This document shows, piece after piece, positions 12,520 through 23,400 of a stretch of 64,000 nt of DNA. This DNA comes from Pristionchus mayeri (Eukaryota; Nematoda; Chromadorea; Rhabditida; Neodiplogasteridae): positions 10,696,365-10,760,364 of the forward strand of contig BTRK01000006.1 in NCBI GenBank assembly GCA_036245805.1, given 5' to 3'. Within the stretch, counting starts at the first letter, position 1. Every line of letters begins with the position of its first letter. The position numbers and the translations under genes were made by a program. The notes under the pieces were generated by a model. The model made no database searches and was not told where the DNA came from. It saw only the letters and a list, made by a program, of their open reading frames with translations.

Positions 12520-13341
12520 CTTGGTCTCCTTCAGTCGATGGGCGTAGACGGCTCCCTCATCTCGCAGCACGTCGAACTCGCACGTGGCGAATAGGGCGCG
12601 CGGCAGGTCGGACAGATCGGGCTGCATCATCGGAGCGAAGTCCGGATTCGTCAGGAACGGCATGACGTACTCCTACAAAACCAGATTGTGATAGATTATC
12701 GTAGCCAAGGCTACCGCAGAACATGGGCACCCTTGATTCTAGCAGCAAAGCCATCCCGGTTTTGGATAATACCATACGTGGGCAGGCAACGACCCACAAT
12801 TTTTACGAAGTTGTTCAGTTCCTCCTGTACTTTGGCTCAAAGTAGCCTGGCAAACAGTGATTCTAAAAATCTAATACCTTTGGTCCTAATCAAATGCCCC
12901 TATGAGATAATCTAATGCCCTCAAATTTGGGCCGGACCGTGCCCACCTCTGGATAATACTTCTGCCAATTTTAGTGCACCAGTTTCCGTAAACCTTGCCG
13001 GTTTTGTCACTGAACTAGTGGGCGCCATCCCGGGTTTTAAAACTCAGCAGCAATCACTGCCCACGTATGGGCTACCGTACCATCAACTCCTTCTTGACGA
13101 TCACCGGCTGCGGGAGGTCCGTGCCATTAACATCGTCATGGAAGGCCTCCGGCAGCACGTTGTAGTCCATGTACTGTAACGATCAATACCTTCTCATACC
13201 GTAACCATCAATCGATACCGTACCTGATTCCTGGCCTCCTCGCTCACGTATCCGTTGGTGGTTGCGGCGTGGGCGAACTCGGGGTGCGCATTCACGTCGA
13301 CGCCCGCGTACCACAGGCAGTAAAAGGCCACAGAGAGGGGT
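12520..13341 (-). pseudogene. Arylacetamide deacetylase-like esterase, C-terminal half only
   Basis: Three in-phase exons on the minus strand: 13341-13224, 13173-13081 and 12672-12520, with good GT/AG sites (donors GTACGG, GTACGG, GTGAGT). They read PLSVAFYCLWYAGVDV.., YMDYNVLPEAFHDDV.. and FATCEFDVLRDEGAVYAHRL. The last contains the alpha/beta-hydrolase catalytic Asp region typical of AADAC or hormone-sensitive-lipase-type esterases. The HGGG oxyanion hole and GDSAGG nucleophile exons are not found upstream, and no final exon with the catalytic His is visible before the THAP gene ends at 12341. Splice sites and frame are undamaged, so this is a recent fragment or a piece of a chimera rather than an old decayed gene. 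Confidence 0.7.
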
Positions 13342-13740
13342 CTACAACAATTATAGTAAATATGGTTTCGGCTGAGACTAGTGTTTTTTTTTCCAACAAA
13401 GCCTTTCCTATGGTTGACTGCGTTTTGGAATACAAATATAACGAGGATGAATCGAAAAATTGAACCATTAAATGGCCACGATAAATATGTCAATGTTGAG
13501 TTGAATGGAGTGATATTCCATCGAGATAGTGTACGTTGAAATAATTGCCGCTGTATATACAAGCCCTCACTAGAGATGATCACCACTTTCCCCACGTCCA
13601 TACTAAGGATGGCCAAGCGAGGAGCCTAGCGACCTCACTATACGACCCTATTCGACCATCCCATTCCCTAGCTCCCTCGCTTACCTGGGGCATCCTGGCA
13701 TTAGATATCGATTAGATATTGATTGAACAATGACCAATAC

Positions 13741-14390
13741 CTGTTTCAACCACAGCAGGTCATCCTTCATCTGATCCATTTCCCATCCTTGTATGTTATC
13801 GGGCAGATTCATGTAGGCACGCGCTTCTTCCACAGCCGTGTCCTGTGTATATCAAAGGTCAATTTCAACCACAGTCGTATACCTTTATCTTCTCGGCCAT
13901 ATAGGATGAGCCAGCCTCGGAGATCGAAGGAATGTCGAGGTACCTGTGTGAGATTGGCGTTATCGTTTGTCATATTTTCGAAAATCTAGAAATAATATTT
14001 AAAAATTCTTACATCGCTGAATTGTGCATGCCGAACAGCGCGTTCGCCGTGGGTAGTGCCTCGAAGAAGCATCGTTCTAGGGGCGCGATCTGGGTCTGTA
14101 AGGACATCAATTTTAATTAGACATCAGGTTAAAACCACCGAACCCTCACGAGACCGTACCCGTCCGCAGTATTTGTTGTCGCTGTTGTGGCGCGTTTCTA
14201 CCTCTTGCTCGGTGGGGTGGGGTGGGAAACTACAAAATATTATCCTTAGCATATTTTCGTTTTTTTCAAATTTTTATTTAAAATATTTAAAAATAACTTA
14301 CCCCTGCAGCCAGTTGAGGATGAGCTGCATGTCGGAGTTGGTGACGTTTGGCAGTGGGATGACAAAGTCGGAGTTGATGCCAGACTGCAC
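13741..14390 (-). CDS. SKP1-related protein (partial or divergent)
   Basis: Minus-strand exons: about 14390/14384-14302, 14229-14160, 14095-14013, 13943-13883 and 13842-13741. Phases agree. SDFVIPLPNVTNSDMQLIL matches the SKP1 block xxIPLPNV..; IAPLERCFFEAL..ALFGM..AMYLDIPSI matches the EFF..L..LILAANYLDI block; MAEKIK..EEARAYMNLPDN and MKDDLLWL match the SKP1 C-terminus that contacts F-boxes. SKP1 proteins are SCF ubiquitin-ligase adaptors. No convincing N-terminal BTB-like exon is seen upstream. A possible related start (KVVIISSEG, about 13600 minus) lies on the wrong side. No stop codon follows cleanly after the last exon. Likely a divergent skr-type gene fragment. Confidence 0.55.
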
Positions 14391-14526
14391 CTGCAGTATA
14401 AGGTCCAATCAGTAGCTGCAGTACTCCTATATTCGAAATGCCACGAGTCCTTCGCAAAGTGATCGCTCGTCCCACCACTTTCATGTTTCATCGACACCTC
14501 ATAAACGAATCGTCCGAAACACGAAC

Positions 14527-15065
14527 CTCGCGGTGAAACTTGGAGAACAGTCGGGGGTGCTGCTTGTGTGAGAAGCTCTCGACCATATGCTGGAAGCCGA
14601 ATCACTTGAAGTGCACGGATACCAGCTTGTACGCGCACATCACTTGGCATTCGATATTTAAATAATTTAATTATAAACATTTTGAATCTTCTTGAGAATC
14701 ACAAATTGGCTTGGCAACTTTTAGAATTCATGAGGGACCATCACAATCAAAAAATACAAATTCACTATGGCGATCTGAGAATCAAAAGTAGATCCAATAT
14801 GCATATCTTCGACAAACAGACCGGCCACAGGCTAGTTATCTAGTTACCCTCGACATTTTCGGCTCCGGGCTCTCTTTTTTTCTGGCACGAGTTTCAGCAA
14901 TAATTAGGATAGCTACTTTTCAGTTTCAAGGAAATGATATGGCGAATCCCGTCATTAAAAGTAGAGCCTACTTACCGTCGGCCGGCTCCCGGAACTCCTT
15001 GTTGTTGGCGATGTCGATGGGACGACCTCCCGCTTCGCCAGCTCCTCCTTCGAGAAGTTGCACGC
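14527..15065 (-). pseudogene. Phosphatidylinositol transfer protein fragment, broken
   Basis: Two minus-strand exons. 15065-14976 (acceptor CTCAG, donor GTAAGT) reads NFSKEELAKREV then, after a one-base loss, PIDIANNKEFREPAD, matching the class I PITP segment before the DYK..EDP block. 14650-14527 reads CQVMCAYKLVSVHFK, then TGA at 14604-14602 where the family has Trp, then FGFQHMVESFSHKQ and RLFSKFHRE. The intervening exon (DEDP..GPL) and both ends are missing. PITPs exchange PI and PC between membranes; this copy cannot encode one. The frameshift, stop and missing exons establish a pseudogene fragment. Confidence 0.75.
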
Positions 15066-15296
15066 CTGAGTTTTTAATAATTAAAAATAATTTTAAATGT
15101 TGAACAGTAAAATAACGACAAACAGGTTGACCCTACGAGCATATTTGCGCATTCAATAATTAAATCTAAACTAGTAATCGCAATACATACGTCCTTCAAT
15201 ATCACTCTTGTAAGGTTATGGGAAACTACCCTTGTGCATCGTGCTTATATAAAATAAAAGTCACATTGCAATAATCCTAATCTACATCGTCTGTAC

Positions 15297-15412
15297 CTTG
15301 TCGGGGGCGGACAGTAGAGGGCTGCAGCCGTCAGCAGTACCAGCACGCCCACGCGCACGATCGTGCCTCCGGCGATGAGATGCGATCCCTTCTTCTGCTT
15401 CTCGCAAGCCAT
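15297..15412 (-). other. Orphan membrane-anchor exon
   Basis: ATG at 15412-15410 lies immediately after CGATTCAG. The exon reads MACEKQKKGSHLIAGG and then a hydrophobic run (VGVLVLLTAAALYC), ending at a GTACAG donor. An upstream exon ending LKELRSE (about 15560-15470) could splice to it in phase 0. The phase does not fit the PITP exon downstream. It resembles the N-terminal anchor of a type II ER membrane enzyme, perhaps the esterase at 12.5-13.3 kb, but this is a guess. Confidence 0.35.
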
Positions 15413-16324
15413 CTGAATCGAATATGAGAGGGTGAGCAATCGATAAGTGATCCGATTAGAGACCAACCTCGCTTCGCAGCTCCTTCAGCGGTGTTCGCTG
15501 TTGCGCTTGGTGCGTGGAGGTGCGAGCAGTGGCAATACTCGCTTTCTTGTTAGTGTGTGAGTGGTGTAGCTGTGGCTACTGGCGTCTCGCTAGGCGAGAA
15601 AGAGCTCTTCTCTGAAATGTTAAACAATTAGCGAAAGCGCTGGAATATAATATCATTCGAGTTCAAAAAATACGCAAATACGAGAACCAGAATTAAATTG
15701 ACGAAAATAAGTAAATCAGAGACGCGCGCCGATGGAAGAGAAGCACTTTATAGTACGTGCTCCCGAGAAAGGTGGGAGGGGGCCGGGGGAGGGGTAGATC
15801 AGTGCCCTCTCCTCCTCCTTCACCTATTCCCTCGTCTACTATCGATTGACTCAGTGTTGCTAGAGCGACAAGGCAAGAGAACGCCAGTGAAAATGAACGA
15901 GCTTTTCGATTCACTTTTAGTAAAAACACGTTTTCCAGGTGCAATTCAAAGCGTGATGAGTAGTTTCCGTAGTTCGGCTCAAGTACATTGATCATAAAAC
16001 ACATAAACACGAGCAAAACGTGAAAAAAACGCCGACGGCGGAAGGGCGCCGGAAGCCAACAACTTTTACAAAATGACCGCACATTACTCACCAAACTACA
16101 GTACTACCCCACAATGTACAACACGAACAGTTTTTTAATTTGTTATTTTCAAGCTGTATTTTCAATACGAAACATATTTTTAATATTTTTTAAAGTTTTT
16201 ACATAAGTTTTGAATCGACGATGACTAGCGATATTCAAAATTATATAAATTTTTAAAAATAAAACTTTCTGACCACAGGATTCCTTTAAAGTTGTACTTG
16301 CCCTTTCGATATAGAGTGATTAGA

Positions 16325-17598
16325 ATGAAGCGACCGTGGTCTCGTTTCTCGAACTCTAAAACGGTGAAAAAGGCGATCACCAGTTACTATTTTTAGGACG
16401 ATTTGGTGCTCGCTCAGCACAAGGCGAGGGTGTGCAGCTACTATGCGCTCACTCCCCAGGAGCGAGCCAAAATAAGCCGTTCGTTTTTTTCTGCTTTTTT
16501 TGTTTTTCATTAGCATATCACGTCATTGTATTCACTCTCGCACAGCTTGACCGGTCGAGAGTGTTTCGAATGACGAGAGCGTTGTATCGTGTCTAAAACT
16601 GTAGTTCGAAAAACATGAGGATTATGAATCTCGTTGAATGCAAACAAGAAACGTGATGATTTTCTACCCTTAAAATATTTCGAATGGGTTTCCAGATGCC
16701 ACCTCACTCGACGAGTTGCAATCGATCCTCTGCGAGAAAGTCGTTGAGATGTGGAGAAATCAAGTAGAGATTGACCACGCCACGCAGTATTCCATCGCCG
16801 AGCTGGAGAGTATGATACACATCCATTGTTTATCCGGCTTTCCTCTGTTCAGCATCATGAGAGTGCACTGAAGAGGGCGTAACCACACATTTCGAATATT
16901 ATTGCAACTACTTTTCCAGTGATCCTCATCAACCTCAAGAAGGCGGGCGGCACACCTGAGGAGGTTGCCAGTGTCGAGGAGATGATTCGCGTGAAGAGAG
17001 GTATGGTGTATATCGATGAGAAAAACCGAAGTGTTTCAAGAGAAGTTTTCTCAGTAGTGGAAGCTTAATATTCCCGTATCCCTTGATCATTGATTATATT
17101 TGCTGAGTCGATCATCCCAATGCTATGTATATATTCTTCATCCAGCACTAGGTCGGATAAGAAATATGACGTCATGTCGGCTTTGATCTATCAAAGTCGG
17201 CATGACGTCAAAGTACTCATCCGACCTAATGACGCTTCAGCCGCGTCCCTTCCCGGTCAACTCACGGAGACGGCTGGAGATGGGCAGAATGAGGGACCGG
17301 AAGGAGTCGTGCAAGGTTAGTACAAGGGGATTACAGGGCCACTCTAGACCGGTCGAGCGACTAGAGAGTATTGGAAATGAAGAGGCGAACGAACTAATCT
17401 GGAATATCGTCCTACCGCCCACCGTGCCTACCGTATTCATAATCTAATGAACCTGCCGTATCAGGCGCGACCGGTCTCGAAACGATCAAGGAGGCGTCTG
17501 CTGAGGGAGAGGAGAAGAAGGACGGAACGGATGAGGAGAAGGAAGGTAGTGAGAATCGACGATTTCATGCAAACAATTTACTACGATATTTACTATGA
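16325..17598 (+). CDS. Unrecognised small protein with acidic C-terminal tail
   Basis: Six exons keep one frame: 16325-16363, 16397-16478, 16696-16809, 16920-17000, 17241-17315 and 17465-17598 (reading through to TGA 17596-17598). The product is about 174 residues. It starts MKRPWSRFSNSK, has a helical middle (LDELQSILCEKVVEMWRNQV, EEVASVEEMIRVKR) and ends in an Ala/Gly/Glu/Lys-rich tail (EASAEGEEKKDGTDEEKE). No domain is recognised. The intron before 17241 contains a palindromic MITE whose right end lies 13 bp upstream of the exon. The donor at 16479 (GTTCGT) is weak. Confidence 0.4.
17151..17227. repeat. Palindromic MITE, TAGGTCGGAT family
   Basis: Near-perfect inverted repeat from TAGGTCGGAT to ATCCGACCTA, with the core ATGACGTCATG / CATGACGTCA around a short loop. 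The outer sequence matches elements at 26536-26721 and 37507-37664. Confidence 0.75.
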
Positions 17599-20427
17599 TG
17601 AAATGCTGGTATAAAGGGTGAAATTAACTGGAGCTAACTCAGATTAATTGTGATTTTTCTACAAACAAGATGTTCAGTGTCGAATGCAAGAATAGCTGAA
17701 GTCATCGAAGCATTTGGCAGACTGTTTAAAATGATCATCGAGAAATACTGATAATCGATTTTGGAAGATCATGCGATAAATATGTTCAATATGTATTCAG
17801 TGTTGACTGAGAGTAATTTGTGAGCATAATTGTGCCACTGTCCCCTTGCTCGCGAAATAGAAAAGAGATTGATTCTGATCTGGAACGTACGAACAGTGCC
17901 GAATGAAGAGCTTTATTTCGCTAGAACTCATCACTATTGTCTCGTCGACGAGAGAAAGAGCAGAATTGGAAGGATGGAAACTCAGATTAACTGACTCAGA
18001 TTAATTAAGAGACTCAGGTTAGATTAGTTGAAAGAGCAGAACTGCGAGGGAGAAAGAGCTGCCCTGAAATACCGTGCTCGCCAGGGATGGCTTCGTAAAC
18101 ATGGAGGAATAGTCTGACTCTCTCCAAATCTCATGCTATCTCGCTTTCTCTAACCTGTGAGAGAGTGTGTGATATGAGGAGAGTCAGACCAGCATGGCTC
18201 TTCATTTGGCGTGATCTCTCACTAGGAATGGCTCGGTGTTCATTGCGATGTCGCAGTCGCCTCTTCCCCGCATATTGGAAATCCGTAGCAATGGTCTCGC
18301 TCTCTCGTCTGTCAGACAGAGCGAGAGAACATGCGATACAGAGAGAGTCAAACTGCTGAAATCCCGGCAGGACGAGGGAATTGCGACGTAGCAATGAACA
18401 TCGAAGTGCAAACCCTATCTCTCACTGGTCTGACGGGCGAGAGAGTACGCAGAATGAAGAGAGTCCCCCTTTGCAAAACGCGGGCGCTTTAATGTGCTAG
18501 TCTACCTTGATTAGTTTATATTCTCAATATTATTGTATGAAATAAATGGTTTGATAAGAGGGAAAGTGGACTGGGCAAGCTACGCTCTCTTCAATTGGCG
18601 TATTCTCTCATAGGCTAGAGAAGGAGAGAAAGAGTCCCTTGCAACACGCGCCGGGCGCTATAACATTATTTGACTTTTTTCTTCATTCTGTATACTCTTT
18701 CACTATGATTGGCTAAATTCGGTGTTCATTGCGATGTCGCCTCTCCCCCCGTATAATGAACATCCAACCCTATATCTCGCAGATCTGTCGGGCGAGAAAG
18801 TACACATAATGAAGAGAGTTTCTCTGCAACACGCGGCCGGGGCGCTCTAACATTGTTTGGCTATCTAGCGCGGCGCGTCGATGTTGTGTGTGTACAGGAG
18901 TGAAGCAACAGAAGGGAGAGGGAATAGTGAGATTTCGCCCCTCCTACTCTCGCCCCTCTCTATTCATCCCCGCTTGAAGTGCCCCCTTCATGTGACGTTG
19001 CTCAGCGGAAGTTATTGTAAAGTTAGCGCATCTTCCTGTTCAAACTGCAAATACTATACATTTTCCTGATAAGAAATTGGACTCGCGCCCCTAATGCATC
19101 TTGGTATTTATCGCCGCATGAAGGTGCACTTGTTATTCATCAGCATGACAATTACGTAATCGAAAGAATAGTGATCTCATCTGGATTGCCCATTAAATTC
19201 TGCTATCTTGTTTCTAAGAAGTTTTCGAAACGAGAAAATTCGTCGCGTCATCATAGGTTGTACAGTCCCAATCGCACGGTAGTACTGGGCGGCTATTTAT
19301 TGCTATTCAGTTAATGCTAATTAGCTGTGCTAATTTTTTGAATGCTATTTTTCTTGCATCTATTTATCATCGCTTGAATTTCGGAAACATTTTCATGTTC
19401 TCATTAGCAGCGACCCTGTTGAATCTAATTTTCCGTCCATATTTTTATCAAATTTAGACATCAACCTCTCTCCATTATCATCTCCGCTTAGAATGTCCTT
19501 TCTAGGTTTTCCCTTTTCAGGTAATTCCCGGGTATGTTTCATGTGAGCTTATAGCTGATACGCATTCCCGAAAAATACCCGAAATTACCTGAAAAGGGAA
19601 ATCCTAGTCCGTTTTTCTGACCGCGGCAGTTGTAAGAGTGCTGTGATTCCTTCTGATCTGTCTCTGCTCTTCTCGCGATCCCAATTCGTTCCCGTTCTTT
19701 GAAGTACTTCCCGGTTCTCCAGACTCACCTATCTTGAGATAACTCGAGCGGCACACTTTTTTGCTACTTTCTGGCGCTATTTGGGGCTTTTCTCTTTCTC
19801 TTTTATTTGTTACTGAAATATATAACAGTTCAATGATGAACACTCGATGACCATCTTCCTAATTTGATGGGACAAGTTAGAAACAGTTTTTCACAGTTTG
19901 GAGATCGGGATGGTTTCGCAAGATATGATTATCTTCATGATGTGTGCTCCATTCCTCTCACCAGCCTTAACGAGAGATATAGAGCGCGTAGAATGAAGAG
20001 ATCAGAAGATGGGACGAAGTGGAAACAGTTTAGAACCGAGAGGGCAAAGTTTCTAAATACTTTGTCCCTTGCTCTCTCACGGTTCCACATCGTAGCTAGT
20101 GAAAGATTGTTGCTAACTCGTTCATTCACCTATTTACACGTCAAACTTTCGCAACTTTTCTCCCGCCTACCTTCTGTGGCTATCCTAATTGGCCTTTTCG
20201 TATCTGATCCCCAATTAGTTTCCCGTTCCAGGTCAAACATCAATTATCACTCACCTCATTTCTTTATCGTCCAGTAGTTGAGAAAGCATATTCCTGGGTC
20301 AAAGTTCACTTTCCGCGTTCCTTGCCTTCTCCTTGCCGCACAATTCTATCGTCTCAGAGCAGAAAAAATACTTTGCAGATCAAAAATCAAAGACCACCCC
20401 TCTGCTGCCTCTTCCCGCCCCCGTCCG
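17599..20427. other. Intergenic stretch with many hairpin MITE copies
   Basis: No coding exon identified. Whole or partial hairpins of the CTCTCTCG family occur at about 18112-18190, 18194-18360, 18415-18470, 18586-18640, 18770-18825 and 19975-20110. Low-divergence phrases such as GGTGTTCATTGCGATGTCGC recur at 18236 and 18720, and AACACGCG..CGGG..GCG blocks recur near 18476, 18644 and 18829, so parts of this stretch are tandemly duplicated. Confidence 0.5.
19505..19607. repeat. Palindromic MITE, CGGGTATGTTTC family
   Basis: Left arm AGGTTTTCCCTTTTCAGGTAATT.. pairs with ..AATTACCTGAAAAGGGAAATCCT on the right, with GGGTATGTTT nearer the loop. It shares the inner motif with the foldback at 5824-6027. 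Confidence 0.7.
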
Positions 20428-23400
20428 ATGCTCCTGCGGGAGTCACTCGACGTGGTGGTCGCCGGCCGACTGCTCTTCTACGTGATCTACCGCCTGATTC
20501 GATCGATAATCCTGCTCGAATCTGCGGTCTTCGCCTGGTTTGTGGACAAACCCAAGCCAGTAGAGCAGCTGCACATCGTCGGCAGGTGAGCAAATTGTGT
20601 AGAAAATTTGAAGTTAGTCGTTGCGGCGTTCTGCGTGAGTTTACAACGAACCAAAACAGCCTCATTGTTTGCTAGTTTAAAAATGTTGAACACGAGGAAC
20701 AAGATGTGTTTCAGTAGTCATTGATAGTTTTTTTAATGAATTAATAGCTGTGCGGCAAGTATTCCGAAAAATATTTATAATGATCATGCCTCAACCGAAT
20801 GTGTGTTGAACTTGAAATTAGTAGGTGCGGCGTTCTGCATGAGTTTAAAATAACAAAGTTCAACCTCACGTTTTGCTATATTAACAATGTTGAAGACCTG
20901 GAACAAGATGTGTTTCAGTAGTCCTTGTTAAATAACGATTTTTTAAATGAATCAGTATTCGTAGGGGGGCCGTGATAAAAAATATAGTTCTGCCCTAATT
21001 GGCGCTAACTGATTTAGAATTATCACAGGCGCCTTTTCACTGACTAGCTATTCGAAGAGAGAGTGTACGAAATCTAGAGAGCGCCTGTTTCTGCCTCACC
21101 ATTTAATTCAATCACGGAGTGTAGCAAGTGGAGACTGTCAAGTCGCATCTCAACTTAGGTGATCAAATTTGTGTTCAAATTTTGCAGTTAGTAGGTGCGG
21201 CGTTCTGCATGCATTCAGACTGCGCATTGCAACCTACAATGTTTCTTCAACGGTTGGACACCAGGGACAAGATGTGTTTCATTAGTTCTTGTTAACTAAT
21301 GATTTTTAAATGAATTAATTCGTGGTCGGACCTATGGTCAAAAATATAACAAAATTATCAAACTTTTATCATAATTGTGAGTAGAAAATTTACAATTAGC
21401 AATTGTGGCCTTCTGCATGCATTCAGCATGCGCATTACAACCTCCTTCATGGTTCCATTAAATTGTTGAGAATTTTGAAGCAAGATATGCTTCACGAATT
21501 TCTTATAATTAGTTAATGTGGTAATATTGTAATCGAGCTCTCACTCCGTTTCAGAAAATTTAATATTGTTTTCCAACAATGCAACGTATTAAGGCAATTG
21601 TTGGTCTACTGATTACTTCGAATTGAGTAGAGAGCGTGAAAACAAATAAGAAAGTATATTCAATCACGGCTAGAGAGCGTAGTAAATGAAGGGTCAAGCT
21701 TCATTTAAACTTGTCCCGTGAACTCTTACAGAAGGACGCAACGACTAATTGCAAATTTTCTTCAGGTTTCGTCCCGTCGAGAGCGAGGTCGCCTCCATCG
21801 ATGACTTCCTCGTATTTCATGAGGAATACTGTGGCCTGCAGGAGATCTTCTCCGACAAGGCTTGTTTCGATGCTATTGATTATTGTCAATTTACACTTTC
21901 TGTTCTGGAAGTGTTACGGCTATGCTCTTCATAATCCTCATTTTCGTATCTTTACAAACTGTGAAAGCTGTTGATTTCTAAAAGAATTTACAATTTAATT
22001 TACAATCCAAATGACGCAGAATGAAGAAAGTCATTCAGGACTGGCATCTCTACGGGTTCGACTCCACTTTCGCCTGGTTCGTCAAGAGTTCTGCGAAGAG
22101 GGAAAAGACCGAGTCACTGACTCAAAGTCTTTTCGAAAATGCGAGTAGAGTAGCGCGGATGAGGATAGGCGACTTTCTCAAGGAGACAGAGGAGATTCCC
22201 GAGAATCCCGGTTGGTTTCCTTGCCCTGAATCAGGATTCCTATCCTGAATCAGGGAAATTGACTCCACAAGTTCCTACTATTGATGATATAATTATTTCT
22301 TCTATTATAGACAAACTGGCCCCTTTGAACATATTCAAAAATATCCCGGATAGATTTATTGTACTGAATGATGAAAATTGAGGCTTCAAACTGAGTTTGT
22401 ACATTAATAACAGCAATTTCCTTTATCTATGGCAAAATATGACTGCTTTGGGCCCTTGATTCCCTTGTTATATTTTTGATCAGGAACGGCACTACTAATT
22501 GAATTCACGAGACAGTCTAATACGAATGTTGATGATCCGCGCAACGAGATCTAATTTTTGATCATATTGGAAGTGGAGTTCGGCAGTACCGGGAATAACA
22601 GGGTCATGCACCGAGCGATGTCTAACTCTCTCCATGTTACCCGCTCTCTAGCTCTGTCTGAAAGGAGAGAGAACATTCGAATTAATATGTGTGTATACCA
22701 TCCACTGGGAACAATCGAATTAGAATACTGGCGCGGGAATAGATCTGGAATATTGTTTGGAGATTGATGTGTTAGTATGGAGATGAACACTAATTTGATC
22801 GTATTTCCTAAAAATATGGTTTTCCACAAATAAACTCTCGCACCGACCTCTGGGAAAACATGCACAATTAAAAGTCATTTCTAGGAGCAATAACATTAGA
22901 ATGCTCACGCAGGAACAGATCTGGAACATATTTTGTAGTTTAGTGCGGTAGTCTGAAAAGGAATCTGCGTAAATTTAACTATTTGCGTTATCTATTGCCG
23001 ATAGGGCCGGTGAAAAACTCGCGAAATGAAGAGAGTAATTTCTTGCTAAGTCATCCCTGTCTCTGAAACACATTCCATCTATGCAATCTTGTTGTGATTA
23101 CTGGTTGATGAACTGCGAAGAAGAAATGTAGATATGATCCAACATTAAGATGCTGTTTGCAGTCTAGCGTTGTTTTCGTAGTAGTTGAGCGAAAACTGAA
23201 TTTTACGGAATACCAATTTTGGAAATGTCAAATTTTCCCAGATGTCATGTCAATTGAGTTTCATATGTAATTCAAACGTTTCGGAGGATTTGAAATTTGA
23301 TTTTGCCTTTGTAGCTGTTTTTCGAAAAAAATAACTACAACAAATTAGAGTCCAGCCGAGCCGATGCTGGTCCAACCATTCGAGCTACTCGACCGTTTTC

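Noticed and set aside
12520..15412. One single chimeric gene joining all minus-strand fragments
   Set aside because: Phases do not match between the anchor exon and the PITP exon, and the PITP part has a frameshift and stop; no continuous frame can be drawn.
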